This document shows positions 1-8,074 of a stretch of 64,000 nucleotides of DNA, one piece after another. Each line of letters opens with the position of its first letter. The stretch's first letter is position 1. Origin of the DNA: Micromonospora sp045209745 (GTDB lineage Bacteria; Actinomycetota; Actinomycetes; Mycobacteriales; Micromonosporaceae); the NCBI RefSeq assembly GCF_045209745.1, contig NZ_CP109273.1:1736001-1800000 (forward strand), written 5' to 3'. The notes beneath the pieces are model-generated. The model was not told where the DNA came from. It did no database searches and saw only the letters and a program-made list of their open reading frames with translations. The position numbers and the translations under genes are program-made.

Positions 1-317
1 GGCAGACCGAAATACCAGGTGATGAGGTTCCAGGCGATCGCGCCGAGCACCCCGGCGAAGACCACCCCGAGGCTGCTCACCCCGGTGGGGAGCGTGACCA
101 GGTTGTCGCCGACGGTCTTGGCCACCCCGGCGCCGAAGTGTGCGCCGACGAAGTTGCCGACCGCGGCGAGCCCGAGGGCGATCCGGGGGGTCAACGCCCG
201 GGTGGAGACACTTGTCGCGATCGCGTTGGCAGCGTCGTGAAAGCCGTTGGTGTAGTCGAACGCCAAGGCGACCGCGATCACCGCCAGTACGGCGATGAGT
301 TCGGGAGACGGAGACAC
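1..317 (-). CDS. PiT-family inorganic phosphate transporter, N-terminal part only
   Basis: Low-affinity phosphate permease of the inner membrane (PiT family, Pfam PHO4). The gene runs off the left edge, so only about 105 N-terminal residues are visible. The signature segment FDYTNGFHDAANAIATSVST follows a first hydrophobic helix, and a glycine-rich second helix (about residues 45-65) follows that. The start is a GTG at 317, twelve bases after AAGGAG and four bases after the stop of the DUF47 gene, so the two are almost certainly translated together. DUF47 proteins commonly pair with PiT transporters and are thought to modulate them. The C-terminal PHO4 repeat lies outside the window. Confidence 0.93.
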   Translation of the reverse strand, partial: MSPSPELIAVLAVIAVALAFDYTNGFHDAANAIATSVSTRALTPRIALGLAAVGNFVGAHFGAGVAKTVGDNLVTLPTGVSSLGVVFAGVLGAIAWNLITWYFGL

Positions 318-321
318 CGGC

Positions 322-948
322 TCAGGACTCCTTGACGGCGATGGTCTCGACGGTGTTGGCCACGTGCTCGAAGGCGTCGCAGGCGGCCTCCAGCTCGTCG
401 GCGACCTCCTTCATCTTCAGCACCGTCAACGCGTCGTACTCGCCGGAGAAGAGGCGGACGAGCAACTGCCGGTTGATCCGGTCGCCCTCGTTCTCCAGCC
501 GGTTGCACTCGATCCAGTAGTCCTCGAGATCCTTCATCGACTTCAGCCGGGGCATCGCGTCGGCGGTCAGCTTGGCCTGCTGGTCGAGAACGTTCACCAT
601 CTCGTGCAGCTCGCGGGGCAGCGCCGGAAGCTCGGTCAGCCCGTACAGGTAGAGCAGGTCGCCGACCGCTTCCAGGTGGTCCATCACGTCGTCCAGCAGC
701 GAGCCGAGCCGGTAGATGTCCTCGCGGTCGAACGGGGTGATGAAGGTCGAGTTGATCTTCTTGAACAAGTCGTGGGTGATCTGGTCGCTGTCGTGCTCGA
801 CCTCGGTCAGCCGCTCGCTGACGGACTGCACGTCGACGCCGGGCAGGGCCAGCTCGTTGAGTAGCGCGGTGCCCCGGACCAGGTTCTGCGCGGCCCTGGT
901 GAAGAGCTCATAGAAGGCGCCCTCGGTGGGGCGGAAGGAAAACTTCAC
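322..948 (-). CDS. DUF47/PhoU-like protein paired with PiT transporter
   Basis: Cytosolic all-helical protein of 208 residues (DUF47, PhoU_div), expected to modulate the adjacent phosphate transporter. The start region reads KFSFRPTEGAFYELFTRAAQNLV, which is the family's usual N-terminus. I therefore chose the GTG at 948 (GAGGT eight bases upstream) over the longer ATG frame from 1065, whose extra 39 residues look like untranslated leader. Long amphipathic helices run through the protein, with acidic-histidine stretches such as EVEHDSDQITHDLF of the kind that bind metal in PhoU relatives. It is first in a two-gene operon with the transporter. Confidence 0.92.
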   Translation of the reverse strand: MKFSFRPTEGAFYELFTRAAQNLVRGTALLNELALPGVDVQSVSERLTEVEHDSDQITHDLFKKINSTFITPFDREDIYRLGSLLDDVMDHLEAVGDLLYLYGLTELPALPRELHEMVNVLDQQAKLTADAMPRLKSMKDLEDYWIECNRLENEGDRINRQLLVRLFSGEYDALTVLKMKEVADELEAACDAFEHVANTVETIAVKES

Positions 949-1063
949 AGCACAGACCTCGTCGCGTCGGTGGGAGGGTGGCGGCACCCGTCGGGCGCCC
1001 GCTCGGTGAATGCTAGGAAACGACAGAACCGTGAATTCGCCGGCCCACCCCTGGCCAGACGTC

Positions 1064-1097
1064 ATTCACCACTCGTTCACCTGCTGTTCATCTCGGG
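1064..1097 (+). promoter_or_regulatory. Probable PHO box (PhoP binding site)
   Basis: Three tandem 11-base units, TTCACCACTCG, TTCACCTGCTG and TTCATCTCGGG, begin at 1065, 1076 and 1087. This matches the actinobacterial PHO box, which is built of 11-base direct repeats starting GTTCACC. It lies 116 bases upstream of the DUF47 start and overlaps the last codons of the ppk2 gene. A weak -10-like TAGCAT on the minus strand sits at 1015-1010. Caveat: the repeats read on the plus strand, opposite to the phosphate operon. Confidence 0.6.
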
Positions 1098-2036
1098 CGT
1101 CCCACCCGCAACCGCTCCCTCAGCACACAACCGCTCCCGCTCGTGCGCCACGTCGAAATCGGCAGCCGGATACCCCAGATCGAGGGTGTCGAACGTCTCA
1201 CGCAGCAGCTGGGCCACCGCCCAGTCCCGATACCACTTACGGTCCGCCGGCACCACGAACCAGGGCGCGGCGTCCGTGCTGCACCGGCTGAGGGCCTCGG
1301 CGTACGCGGCCTGGTAGTCGTCCCAGTGAGCCCGGGAGTCCACGTCGGAGGGGTTGTACTTCCAGTGCTTGTTCGGGTCGGTGAGCCGTTCCAGCAGGCG
1401 CTTGCCCTGCTCGGCGTACGAGATGTGCAGCATCACCTTGATCACGGTCACGGCGTCCCCGGTCAACTCCCGCTCGAACGAGTTGATTTCGTCATAGCGA
1501 GCCCGCCAGGTCGCCTCCGGCACCAGCGCGCCGACCCGGGCGATCAACACGTCCTCGTAGTGCGAGCGGTTGAACATTCCCACGTACCCCGGCGGCGGCA
1601 GCTCCCGACGGATCCGCCAGAGGAAGTCGTGCCGCAACTCCTGGGGACTCGGCGGCCCGAACGAACGGATGTGCAGGCCCAGCGGATTCATCGCGCCGGC
1701 CACCCGCTTGATCGTGCCGTCCTTGCCACCGCAGTCCATCGCCTGGAGCACCAGCAGCACCCGGCGCGTCGGCCTCTTTGACCCGGTCTTGGCCATCGCG
1801 AACAGCATCTCCTGCCGCCGGCCCAGCTCGCCGCCGACCAGCTCCACCTGCTCTCGTGCCCAGGCCTTACGGTGCTCTCCGCGCCCGGCTGTCCTCGGCA
1901 GGCCAGGCGTGGACCGTGGGTCGATCGCGCCGAGATCCACCGGTGCCGTGATCCGCAGCAACTCCCGCACGGAGCCGCCGTCCGGCGCCACGATCTGCCC
2001 TTGCTGGGGTGCGCTCATCCACGGATCATCGCTCAC
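1077..2036 (-). CDS. Polyphosphate kinase 2 family protein (PPK2)
   Basis: Cytosolic phosphotransferase that moves phosphate between polyphosphate and nucleotides (PPK2 family, P-loop kinase fold), 319 residues, near the family's usual length. Visible motifs are the Walker A-like LQAMDCGGKDGT at about residues 98-109 and GMFNRSHYEDV at about 153-163, which is diagnostic for PPK2. The GTG at 2036 was chosen because GGAAGG precedes it by seven bases; the ATG six codons further in (2018) is the alternative. A frame open to 2120 adds only low-complexity residues. Its neighbours are phosphate genes, so storing or mobilising phosphate is a natural role. The direction of the reaction (NDP- or NMP-type class) cannot be told from sequence alone. 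Confidence 0.92.
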   Translation of the reverse strand: MSDDPWMSAPQQGQIVAPDGGSVRELLRITAPVDLGAIDPRSTPGLPRTAGRGEHRKAWAREQVELVGGELGRRQEMLFAMAKTGSKRPTRRVLLVLQAMDCGGKDGTIKRVAGAMNPLGLHIRSFGPPSPQELRHDFLWRIRRELPPPGYVGMFNRSHYEDVLIARVGALVPEATWRARYDEINSFERELTGDAVTVIKVMLHISYAEQGKRLLERLTDPNKHWKYNPSDVDSRAHWDDYQAAYAEALSRCSTDAAPWFVVPADRKWYRDWAVAQLLRETFDTLDLGYPAADFDVAHERERLCAEGAVAGGTPEMNSR

Positions 2037-2163
2037 CCGCAGGCCTTCCGCCCGTCGAGGGTCGCCCGAGCCTCGACAGGCCGTCCGGCCCAGGGCTGCC
2101 AGCGCGTCCAGTCGGCGCAAGGATGTACGCCAGGACGGTGTCGACCGGGGAGGGTGGTGCGTC

Positions 2164-3114
2164 GTGCGGGACCTGGCGACGGAGTTCGAGGCCGAGCGGG
2201 GGCGGCTGCTCGCGGGGGCCTACCGGATGCTGGGCAGCCGCAGCGAGGCGGAGGACGCGGTGCAGGAGACCTGGCTGCGCTACGCCGGGGCGCTCGCCGA
2301 CCCGACGGCCCGCGCCGAGGTCCGCGAGCTGTCCGCGTGGCTGACCACCACCTGCGCCCGGATCTGCCTGGACGTGCTGCGCTCGGCCCGGGTGCGGCGG
2401 GAGGCGTACCCGGGGCAGTGGCTGCCAGAACCGGTGGTGACTCCGTTGGACGACGGTTACGCGCCCGACCCGGCGGAGCGGGCGGTTCGCACCGACGAGG
2501 TCGGTACGGCGCTGCTGGTGGTGCTGGAGCGGCTCGCACCGGAGCAGCGGGTCGCCCTCGTGCTGCACGACGTGTTCGCGGTGCCGTTCGCCCGCGTCGC
2601 CGACGTGCTCGGCACCACTGCGGTGGCCGCCCGGCAGCTCGCCTCCCGGGCACGCCGGGCGGTCACCGCGCCGGACGTACCCCGGCACACCGCCGACCCG
2701 GCCGAGCAGCGCCGGGTGCTCGAAGCGTTCGTCGCCGCCACCGAGTCCGGCGAGCTGGACCAACTGCTCCAGGTGCTCGCGCCGGACGTGGTCTTCGTCG
2801 GCGACTCGGGCGGGCATTTCCCCTCAGCCCGCCGGCCGGTGCTCGGCGCGGACGCCGTGGGTCGGTTCACGCTCGGCCTGTTCGGCCGGGCGGGCCGGTA
2901 CGCCGACCGGGTGCTGGCCCGGGTCGTGCTCGTCGACGGCGTGCTCGGCCTTCAGATGGAGACGGTGCACAGCGACGGGCGGCCGATCCGCCTGGTCACC
3001 GCCTTCGCGGTGGACCAGGGCCGGGTCACCGCCATTTACAACCAGCTCAATCCGGAGAAGCTGGCCGACGTGCCGCCGCTCGGTGCGGGCGCCGGCTGGC
3101 CACCGCGCTGGTGA
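2164..3114 (+). CDS. ECF41/SigJ-like sigma factor with SnoaL-like C-terminal domain
   Basis: RNA polymerase sigma factor of 316 residues. Region 2 covers about residues 5-75 (GAYRMLGSRSEAEDAVQETW) and region 4 about 110-165. An NTF2/SnoaL-like extension at about 180-295 is typical of ECF41 factors, which carry their own regulatory domain instead of an anti-sigma partner. The ECF41 linker motif WLPEP (86-90) and the C-terminal NPEKL are present; the internal DGGGK-type motif appears as DSGGH (214-218). The GTG at 2164 is used because GGGAGGG lies nine bases upstream; the longer open frame from 1570 is antisense to ppk2. ECF41 genes usually adjoin a carboxymuconolactone decarboxylase, oxidoreductase or epimerase target; none is adjacent here. 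Confidence 0.9.
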   Translation: MRDLATEFEAERGRLLAGAYRMLGSRSEAEDAVQETWLRYAGALADPTARAEVRELSAWLTTTCARICLDVLRSARVRREAYPGQWLPEPVVTPLDDGYAPDPAERAVRTDEVGTALLVVLERLAPEQRVALVLHDVFAVPFARVADVLGTTAVAARQLASRARRAVTAPDVPRHTADPAEQRRVLEAFVAATESGELDQLLQVLAPDVVFVGDSGGHFPSARRPVLGADAVGRFTLGLFGRAGRYADRVLARVVLVDGVLGLQMETVHSDGRPIRLVTAFAVDQGRVTAIYNQLNPEKLADVPPLGAGAGWPPRW

Positions 3115-3129
3115 GCCGGGCGCGCGGCG

Positions 3130-3636
3130 TCAGACCACCAGTGCCAACCACTTGCGGTACGTGGTGGCGAACGGCTCGGTGCCGTCCCCGAGCACCCCGA
3201 ACAGCCGGCGGGCCGCGGCTTCGGCCTCGACCACCACGTCGTCCGGGTAGCCGAACCGGGCCCGGTGCTCGGCGAACTCGTCCTCGTCGAGCAGCTCCAC
3301 CAGGCCGGTGACCCGACGCCGGACAACGTCCAGGTCCAGGTCGATCAGGTGGACGGTGTCCTCGGATTCCCAGCGGGCCGGGGTGGCGATGTCGCAGTAG
3401 ACCTCGCTGGTGCGGGGTGGCGGGTTGAACATGGCCGTCCACCAGGCACGGTGTGGCACCAGCAGCACGAACGGAATCTTCTCCACCGACGGCCGGCCGT
3501 GGTAGACCGATTCGGTGCCCTCGGGCACGCCGAGCCAGACGCCGAGGTCGTCCTCGGTGAGGCGGCGGGCCGGGTAGTCGCGGTGGGCGCTGCCGTCGTA
3601 CTTGCGGTAGATCACTCGGACCACGTCGCTCGGCAT
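3130..3636 (-). CDS. DUF402 domain protein
   Basis: A 168-residue cytosolic protein of the DUF402 family, whose studied members are nucleoside diphosphate/triphosphate phosphatases or FomD-like hydrolases. The conserved region runs from about residue 60 to 150 (VLLVPHRAWWTAMFNPPP, then YCDIATPARWE and IDLDLDVV). Its acidic residues D-D-D-E (IDLDLDVVRRR, ELLDEDEFAEHRARFGYPDDVV) match the family's metal-binding pattern. The start is taken at ATG 3636; a GTG three codons upstream is equally possible. It converges on the sigma factor gene with 15 bases between the stops. The substrate is not predictable. Confidence 0.85.
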   Translation of the reverse strand: MPSDVVRVIYRKYDGSAHRDYPARRLTEDDLGVWLGVPEGTESVYHGRPSVEKIPFVLLVPHRAWWTAMFNPPPRTSEVYCDIATPARWESEDTVHLIDLDLDVVRRRVTGLVELLDEDEFAEHRARFGYPDDVVVEAEAAARRLFGVLGDGTEPFATTYRKWLALVV

Positions 3637-3780
3637 GATTCGCACCCTAACCGATCCTGCCCACGCGTCGTAGTGCGGCCGTAACGGGACGGCATCGACC
3701 ACACCGACCGGCATCGCCGGCATCGCGCCACGCGGCGGATGGGCGCGGTCGGTGTCGGCGGCGCCGGGTACCGTCGCACG

Positions 3781-5943
3781 GTGACTCCGCCCCGCACCGC
3801 CACCGGTTCCGCCACCCCGTCGGCCCGTGCCAAGGGCCGGCGGCGGGGTGCCCGGCCCAGTGGCACGGAGCTGCTGGCGGCGGCGGTCGGCGCGGTCCCC
3901 GGTGGTGCGGAACGCCCCGGCCAGCAGCAGATGACCACAGCGATCGAGGAGTGCGTGGCCGGCGGCGAGCATCTGCTCGTGCAGGCGGGCACCGGCACCG
4001 GCAAGTCGCTGGCCTACCTCGCGCCGGCGCTCACCGTGGACGGCCCGGTGGTGGTCTCCACCGCCACCCTGGCGTTGCAGTCCCAGCTGGTCGACCACGA
4101 TCTGCCCCGGCTGGCCGACGCGGTCGAGCCGATGCTCGGGCGTCGGCCCACCTTTGCGGTGCTCAAGGGCCGCCACCACTATCTCTGCCTTGCCCGCCTG
4201 GACAACTCCACCGAGGAAGAGCCGGAGGACACCCTCTTCGACGCCCCGGCGACCCGCCCCGGCGGCGGGACGAAGTGGCTCGGTGAGGCGGGCCGGTTGG
4301 GTAAGCAGGTCGAGCGGCTGCGCGACTGGGCCGAGCGGACGGCCACCGGCGACCGGGACGAGCTGGACCCAGGCGTCGACGATCAGGCCTGGCGGCTGGT
4401 GTCGATGCCGGCCCGGGAGTGCGTCGGGGCGACCCGCTGCCCGTTCGGTCAGGAGTGCTTCGCCGAGGCGTCCCGTGCGCGGGCCCGGGAGGCCGACATC
4501 GTGGTGACCAACCACAGCCTGCTCGCGGTCGACATGCTCGCCGACCGGCACATCGTGCCGCCGCACAAGCTGCTCATCGTCGACGAGGCGCACGAGCTGG
4601 CCGACCGGGTCTCCTCGGCGGCTCAGGCGGAGTTGGTGCCGGAGCTGATCGACCGGTCCACCCGGCGGGCCCGCCCCCTGCTGCGGCCGGAGACCGCCGA
4701 GGCGCTCACCGCCGCCGGTGACGCCCTCGCGGTCGGGCTGGCCGAGGCACCGGCCGGGCGTATCACCGCCGGGCTGCCGACGCCGTTGCGGGAGGCGTGC
4801 ACGCTGCTCGACGCCGCCACCCGCAGCGCCCTGGACTCGATCGGCGACATCAAGTCCGACGACCCCGACCCGGTCCGCAAGCAGCAGGCCAAGGCCGCGT
4901 TGGACGAGCTCTCCACCACCGCGCAGCGGCTGTTGGAGGAGGCCGACCACGACGTGGCGTGGGTGGAGAAGAACGACAGCGGCAGCCGCCGGGCACTGGT
5001 GGTCGCGCCGCTGTCAGTGGCCGGCACCCTCGCCACCCACCTGTACGACGAACGCACCGTCGTCGCCACCTCGGCGACCTTGGCGCTGGGCGGCCGGTTC
5101 GACACGGTGGCCCGTGCCCTCGGGCTGGACGCGCCGCCGCCCGCCCCGCCGACCCCCGCCGCAGCCGCACTGGCCGCCCGCACCGGCCCTGGCCGCCCGG
5201 CCGCCGAGACGCCGGGCCGTCGGCTCGCCGGCGACGTCACCCCGAGTGCCGTCGTACCGGCGACCGAAGGCCCCGGTTGGCGGTCACTCGACGTGGGTTC
5301 GCCGTTCGACTACGCCCGGCAGGGCATTCTGTACGTCGCCGCGCACCTGCCCCGACCCAGCGTCTCCGGGCTGCCCGACGCTGCCGGGGAGGAGCTGCTC
5401 GGGCTGGTCGAGGCGCTCGGTGGTCGTACTCTCGGGCTCTTCTCCTCCCGACGGGCCGCGCAGCAGGCGGCGGACCTGCTGCGCGCGCGGACCGACCTGC
5501 CGGTGCTGCTGCAGGGCGAGGAGGCGTTGCCGCTGCTGGTCCGCCGGTTCCGTGCGGAGCGCGCCAGCTGCCTGTTCGGGGTGATGTCGCTCTGGCAGGG
5601 GGTGGATGTGCCGGGTGACGCCTGCCAGCTCGTGGTCATCGACCGGCTGCCCTTCCCGCGCCCGGACGAGCCGCTGGCGGCTGCCCGCGCCGCGGCTGTG
5701 GACTCGGGCGGCGGCTCCGGCTTCGCTGCGGTCAGCGTGCCGATCGCGGCGGTGCGGCTGGCTCAGGGCGTGGGCCGGCTGATCCGGGCGAGCGGCGACC
5801 GGGGCGTGGTCGCGGTGCTCGACTCACGATTGGAGACGGCCCGAGGCTACGGGCCGTTCCTGCGCCGCTCGCTGCCACCGTTCTGGTACACCACCCGCCC
5901 CGAGGTGGCCCGGGGTGCCTTGGAGCGCCTCGCCAAGTCCTGA
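3781..5943 (+). CDS. dinG: DinG-type ATP-dependent DNA helicase
   Basis: XPD/DinG-family superfamily 2 helicase, 720 residues, expected to unwind damaged or structured DNA 5'-3'. Walker A QAGTGTGKS is at about residues 67-75 and the DEAH box (LIVDEAHELADR) at about 268. Four cysteines, one near residue 136 and three in ECVGATRCPFGQECF (about 213-227), are placed as in Fe-S cluster helicases. The C-terminal helicase motifs MSLWQGVDVPGD and RLAQGVGRLIR are present. The GTG at 3781 gives the normal N-terminus; the upstream ATG (3739) adds a glycine-rich stretch and looks like leader. The gene stands alone between divergent and convergent neighbours. The long antisense open frame through its 5' half is a GC-rich shadow. 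Confidence 0.93.
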   Translation: MTPPRTATGSATPSARAKGRRRGARPSGTELLAAAVGAVPGGAERPGQQQMTTAIEECVAGGEHLLVQAGTGTGKSLAYLAPALTVDGPVVVSTATLALQSQLVDHDLPRLADAVEPMLGRRPTFAVLKGRHHYLCLARLDNSTEEEPEDTLFDAPATRPGGGTKWLGEAGRLGKQVERLRDWAERTATGDRDELDPGVDDQAWRLVSMPARECVGATRCPFGQECFAEASRARAREADIVVTNHSLLAVDMLADRHIVPPHKLLIVDEAHELADRVSSAAQAELVPELIDRSTRRARPLLRPETAEALTAAGDALAVGLAEAPAGRITAGLPTPLREACTLLDAATRSALDSIGDIKSDDPDPVRKQQAKAALDELSTTAQRLLEEADHDVAWVEKNDSGSRRALVVAPLSVAGTLATHLYDERTVVATSATLALGGRFDTVARALGLDAPPPAPPTPAAAALAARTGPGRPAAETPGRRLAGDVTPSAVVPATEGPGWRSLDVGSPFDYARQGILYVAAHLPRPSVSGLPDAAGEELLGLVEALGGRTLGLFSSRRAAQQAADLLRARTDLPVLLQGEEALPLLVRRFRAERASCLFGVMSLWQGVDVPGDACQLVVIDRLPFPRPDEPLAAARAAAVDSGGGSGFAAVSVPIAAVRLAQGVGRLIRASGDRGVVAVLDSRLETARGYGPFLRRSLPPFWYTTRPEVARGALERLAKS

Positions 5944-5955
5944 CCGGCGGGTTGG

Positions 5956-7254
5956 TCAGGGGGCCTGCGAGGCGACGACCACGGCGTCGGGCGGGGTGTC
6001 CGGGACCCGTCGGGCGGCAAGCCGGCGGACCGCGGTGTTCAGCACCGCGATGAGCGGCACCGAGACGAGCGCGCCGGTGATGCCGGCGAGGACGACACCG
6101 GCGGCGATGCCGATGATCACCGCGAGCGGGTGGAGAGCGACCGCCCGTCCCATGATCAGCGGTTGAAGGATGTGGCCCTCCACCTGCTGCACACCGATCA
6201 CCGCTCCGAGGATGATCAACGCGGTGACCGGGCCGCTGTCGACCAGCGCCACCAGCACCGCCACACCGCCGGAGAGCGCCGCACCGACGATCGGGATGAA
6301 CGCGCCGAGGAAGACCAGCGCGGCCAGTGGGAAGGCGAACGGGACATCGAAGATGACCAGGAAGATGCCGATGCCGACCGCGTCGATGAAGGCGACCAGC
6401 ACGGTCGCGCGGACGTACGCGCCGAGCGTGTGCCAGGAGGCGCGGCCGGCGTCGTCGACCTTCCACCGGGCGGCGACCGGCAGCAGCCGGACCAGGAAGC
6501 GCCAGATGCGATTGCCGTCGCGTAGGAAGAAGAACGTCGCGAAGAGCACCAGCAGCGTGCCCGTCAGCACCTCGGCCAGCGTGGCGGCGGTGCTCAGCGC
6601 GCCGCTGGTGAAGTTGGAGGTGTTGTCGTTGATCCAGGCCTGCGCCTCGTCGATGTAGCGGTTGAGCTGGGTGTCCGAGAGGTGCAGCGGGCCCGTCTTC
6701 AGCCAGTTCTGGATCTGCCGGACACCCTCCGACGACTTCTGGCTCAGCTCCGGCACACCGCGAATGAACTCGTTGACCACCAGCGTCAGCGTGCCGATCA
6801 CCGCGGCCAGGCCACCGACCAGCACCACCGCCGTCGCCATCGAACGGGGCAGTCGGACCCGCAGCAGCCAGCCCACCGCCGGCGCGAGCAGCGCAGAGAG
6901 CAGCAACGCGATGGCCAGCGGAATGATCACGATCTTGATCGTGCCGACGATCCTGAGCAGTGCCCAGGCCACCACGCCGATCACGATCAGGCGCCAGCAC
7001 CACGCGGCGGCGATCCGCAGCCCGTGCGGGACATCAGCGTCGTCCCGGCTGGAGGTCGAGTTGTGCAGGTCCACCGGAGGTTCCGAGCCGACGACCGAGG
7101 CGCTCGGCGGCGCGGCCGGCCCCGGCACGGCCGGCGACGCCACCTGGGCCGCCTCCGACACGTCACTCGACGTGCCCCCGTCGGTGCTCGCCGACTCCTG
7201 TCGCAACTGGTAGGCGCGGCGGAGCCGCCCGCGTACCCACTCGAAGCGGCTCAA
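5956..7254 (-). CDS. AI-2E family transporter (TqsA/PerM-like permease)
   Basis: Polytopic membrane protein of 432 residues. About 100 hydrophilic residues precede roughly eight membrane helices, beginning with ALLRIVGTIKIVIIPLAIAL. The family's usual C-terminal segment GAFIPIVGAALSGG and GVQQVEGHILQPLIMG is intact. AI-2E family permeases export small molecules, some autoinducer-2; the substrate cannot be told here. The start is a TTG at 7254 with AGGAGG five bases before it. An in-frame ATG at 7308 adds 18 residues but has no visible ribosome site. It is divergent from the GroES-like gene and convergent with dinG. Confidence 0.88.
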   Translation of the reverse strand: MSRFEWVRGRLRRAYQLRQESASTDGGTSSDVSEAAQVASPAVPGPAAPPSASVVGSEPPVDLHNSTSSRDDADVPHGLRIAAAWCWRLIVIGVVAWALLRIVGTIKIVIIPLAIALLLSALLAPAVGWLLRVRLPRSMATAVVLVGGLAAVIGTLTLVVNEFIRGVPELSQKSSEGVRQIQNWLKTGPLHLSDTQLNRYIDEAQAWINDNTSNFTSGALSTAATLAEVLTGTLLVLFATFFFLRDGNRIWRFLVRLLPVAARWKVDDAGRASWHTLGAYVRATVLVAFIDAVGIGIFLVIFDVPFAFPLAALVFLGAFIPIVGAALSGGVAVLVALVDSGPVTALIILGAVIGVQQVEGHILQPLIMGRAVALHPLAVIIGIAAGVVLAGITGALVSVPLIAVLNTAVRRLAARRVPDTPPDAVVVASQAP

Positions 7255-7413
7255 GCGCACCTCCTGGCAGAGAAACCGGTCCGCCCACAACGACAGGTCG
7301 GACAGCATACGTTCGTTCCCGACACCGTAGGGCAGTTCCGCTACACAATGCCCCGACCACTTCGGCGTAACCACCAGCGGGCCCGCCAGCGGCGGCACGG
7401 TAGCGTCTGCGGC

Positions 7414-7752
7414 GTGACCGCCGACAACGATCTCGACGCCGGCCTGCCGATCCGACTGCTGCACGACCGCGTGCTGGTGCGGATGGAGGGCAGCGAGGGC
7501 GAACGACGCTCCACCGCCGGCATCGTCATCCCGGCGACCGCGGCGGTCGGCAAGCGCCTCGCCTGGGCCACCGCAGTCGGGGTGGGGCCGAGCGTCCGCG
7601 CCATCGTCTCCGGCGACCGGGTGCTCTTCGACCCGGACGACCGCTCCGAGGTCGAGCTGCACGGCCGCGGGTACGTGCTGCTGCGGGAGCGGGACGTGCA
7701 CGCCGTGGCCGCCGAGCGGATCGAGAACGACCCCACTGGCCTCTATCTCTGA
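7414..7752 (+). CDS. GroES-like (Cpn10 fold) protein
   Basis: A 112-residue protein with a single Cpn10 domain. LLHDRVLVRME corresponds to the GroES N-terminal strand, STAGIVIPATAAVGKR to the mobile loop (the GIVIP motif contacts GroEL) and GRGYVLLRERDVHAV to the C-terminal strand. It diverges from textbook GroES in the middle (KRLAWATAVGVGPSVRAIVSGDRVLF) and has a C-terminal tail. The start is GTG 7414. The only GroEL in the window lies 12 kb away in the opposite orientation without a groES beside it. It could be a secondary co-chaperonin or a GroES paralogue with another role; a canonical groES may exist elsewhere. Confidence 0.8.
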   Translation: MTADNDLDAGLPIRLLHDRVLVRMEGSEGERRSTAGIVIPATAAVGKRLAWATAVGVGPSVRAIVSGDRVLFDPDDRSEVELHGRGYVLLRERDVHAVAAERIENDPTGLYL

Positions 7753-7845
7753 CGCACCTCCCCCGGCCACCAGGCCCCGCCGCGCACCGTTTGCCTGGCC
7801 GCACGACGGGAAGCCATCCGGCGACCGTGGCCCTGGGGAGGGACG

Positions 7846-8013
7846 ATGCCGGTATTCGTTAAGAAGTTGTTGACCTGGGGCAGTGTCGCGTTCCTGATCT
7901 ACTTCGTGGCCTTCCGGCCGAACGGCGCCGCGCAGATGTTCAAGACGATCGGGACAGGCCTGATGGCGATGTTCCAGGGCCTCGGTGACTTCCTCACCAC
8001 CCTGATGACCTGA
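7846..8013 (+). CDS. Small single-pass membrane protein (55 residues)
   Basis: Unrecognised small protein. A strong ribosome site GGGGAGGG precedes ATG 7846 by four to five bases, and codon use is typical for the genome. The protein starts MPVFVKKLLTWGSVAFLIYF, with a positively charged end before a hydrophobic helix (about residues 8-23), then an amphipathic second half (FKTIGTGLMAMFQGLGDFLTTLM). This suggests a small membrane-associated protein. It lies 93 bases downstream of the GroES-like gene on the same strand. No function is assigned. Confidence 0.7.
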   Translation: MPVFVKKLLTWGSVAFLIYFVAFRPNGAAQMFKTIGTGLMAMFQGLGDFLTTLMT

Positions 8014-8074
8014 GCCGCCCTGATCACCCGAACCGCCCTGATCACCTGAGCCGCCAGCCCGGGGCCGCACCTCA

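Noticed and set aside
3645..4950. Minus-strand extension of the DUF402 reading frame to 606 residues
   Set aside because: The extra N-terminal part is antisense to dinG, has wrong-frame codon bias (Arg/Gly/Gln-rich) and no motifs; the DUF402 start at 3636 is sufficient.
8011..8056. Repeated CCTGATCACC units as a possible terminator or CRISPR-like repeat
   Set aside because: Only two to three short degenerate copies around TGATCA, no spacer regularity and no stable long stem.
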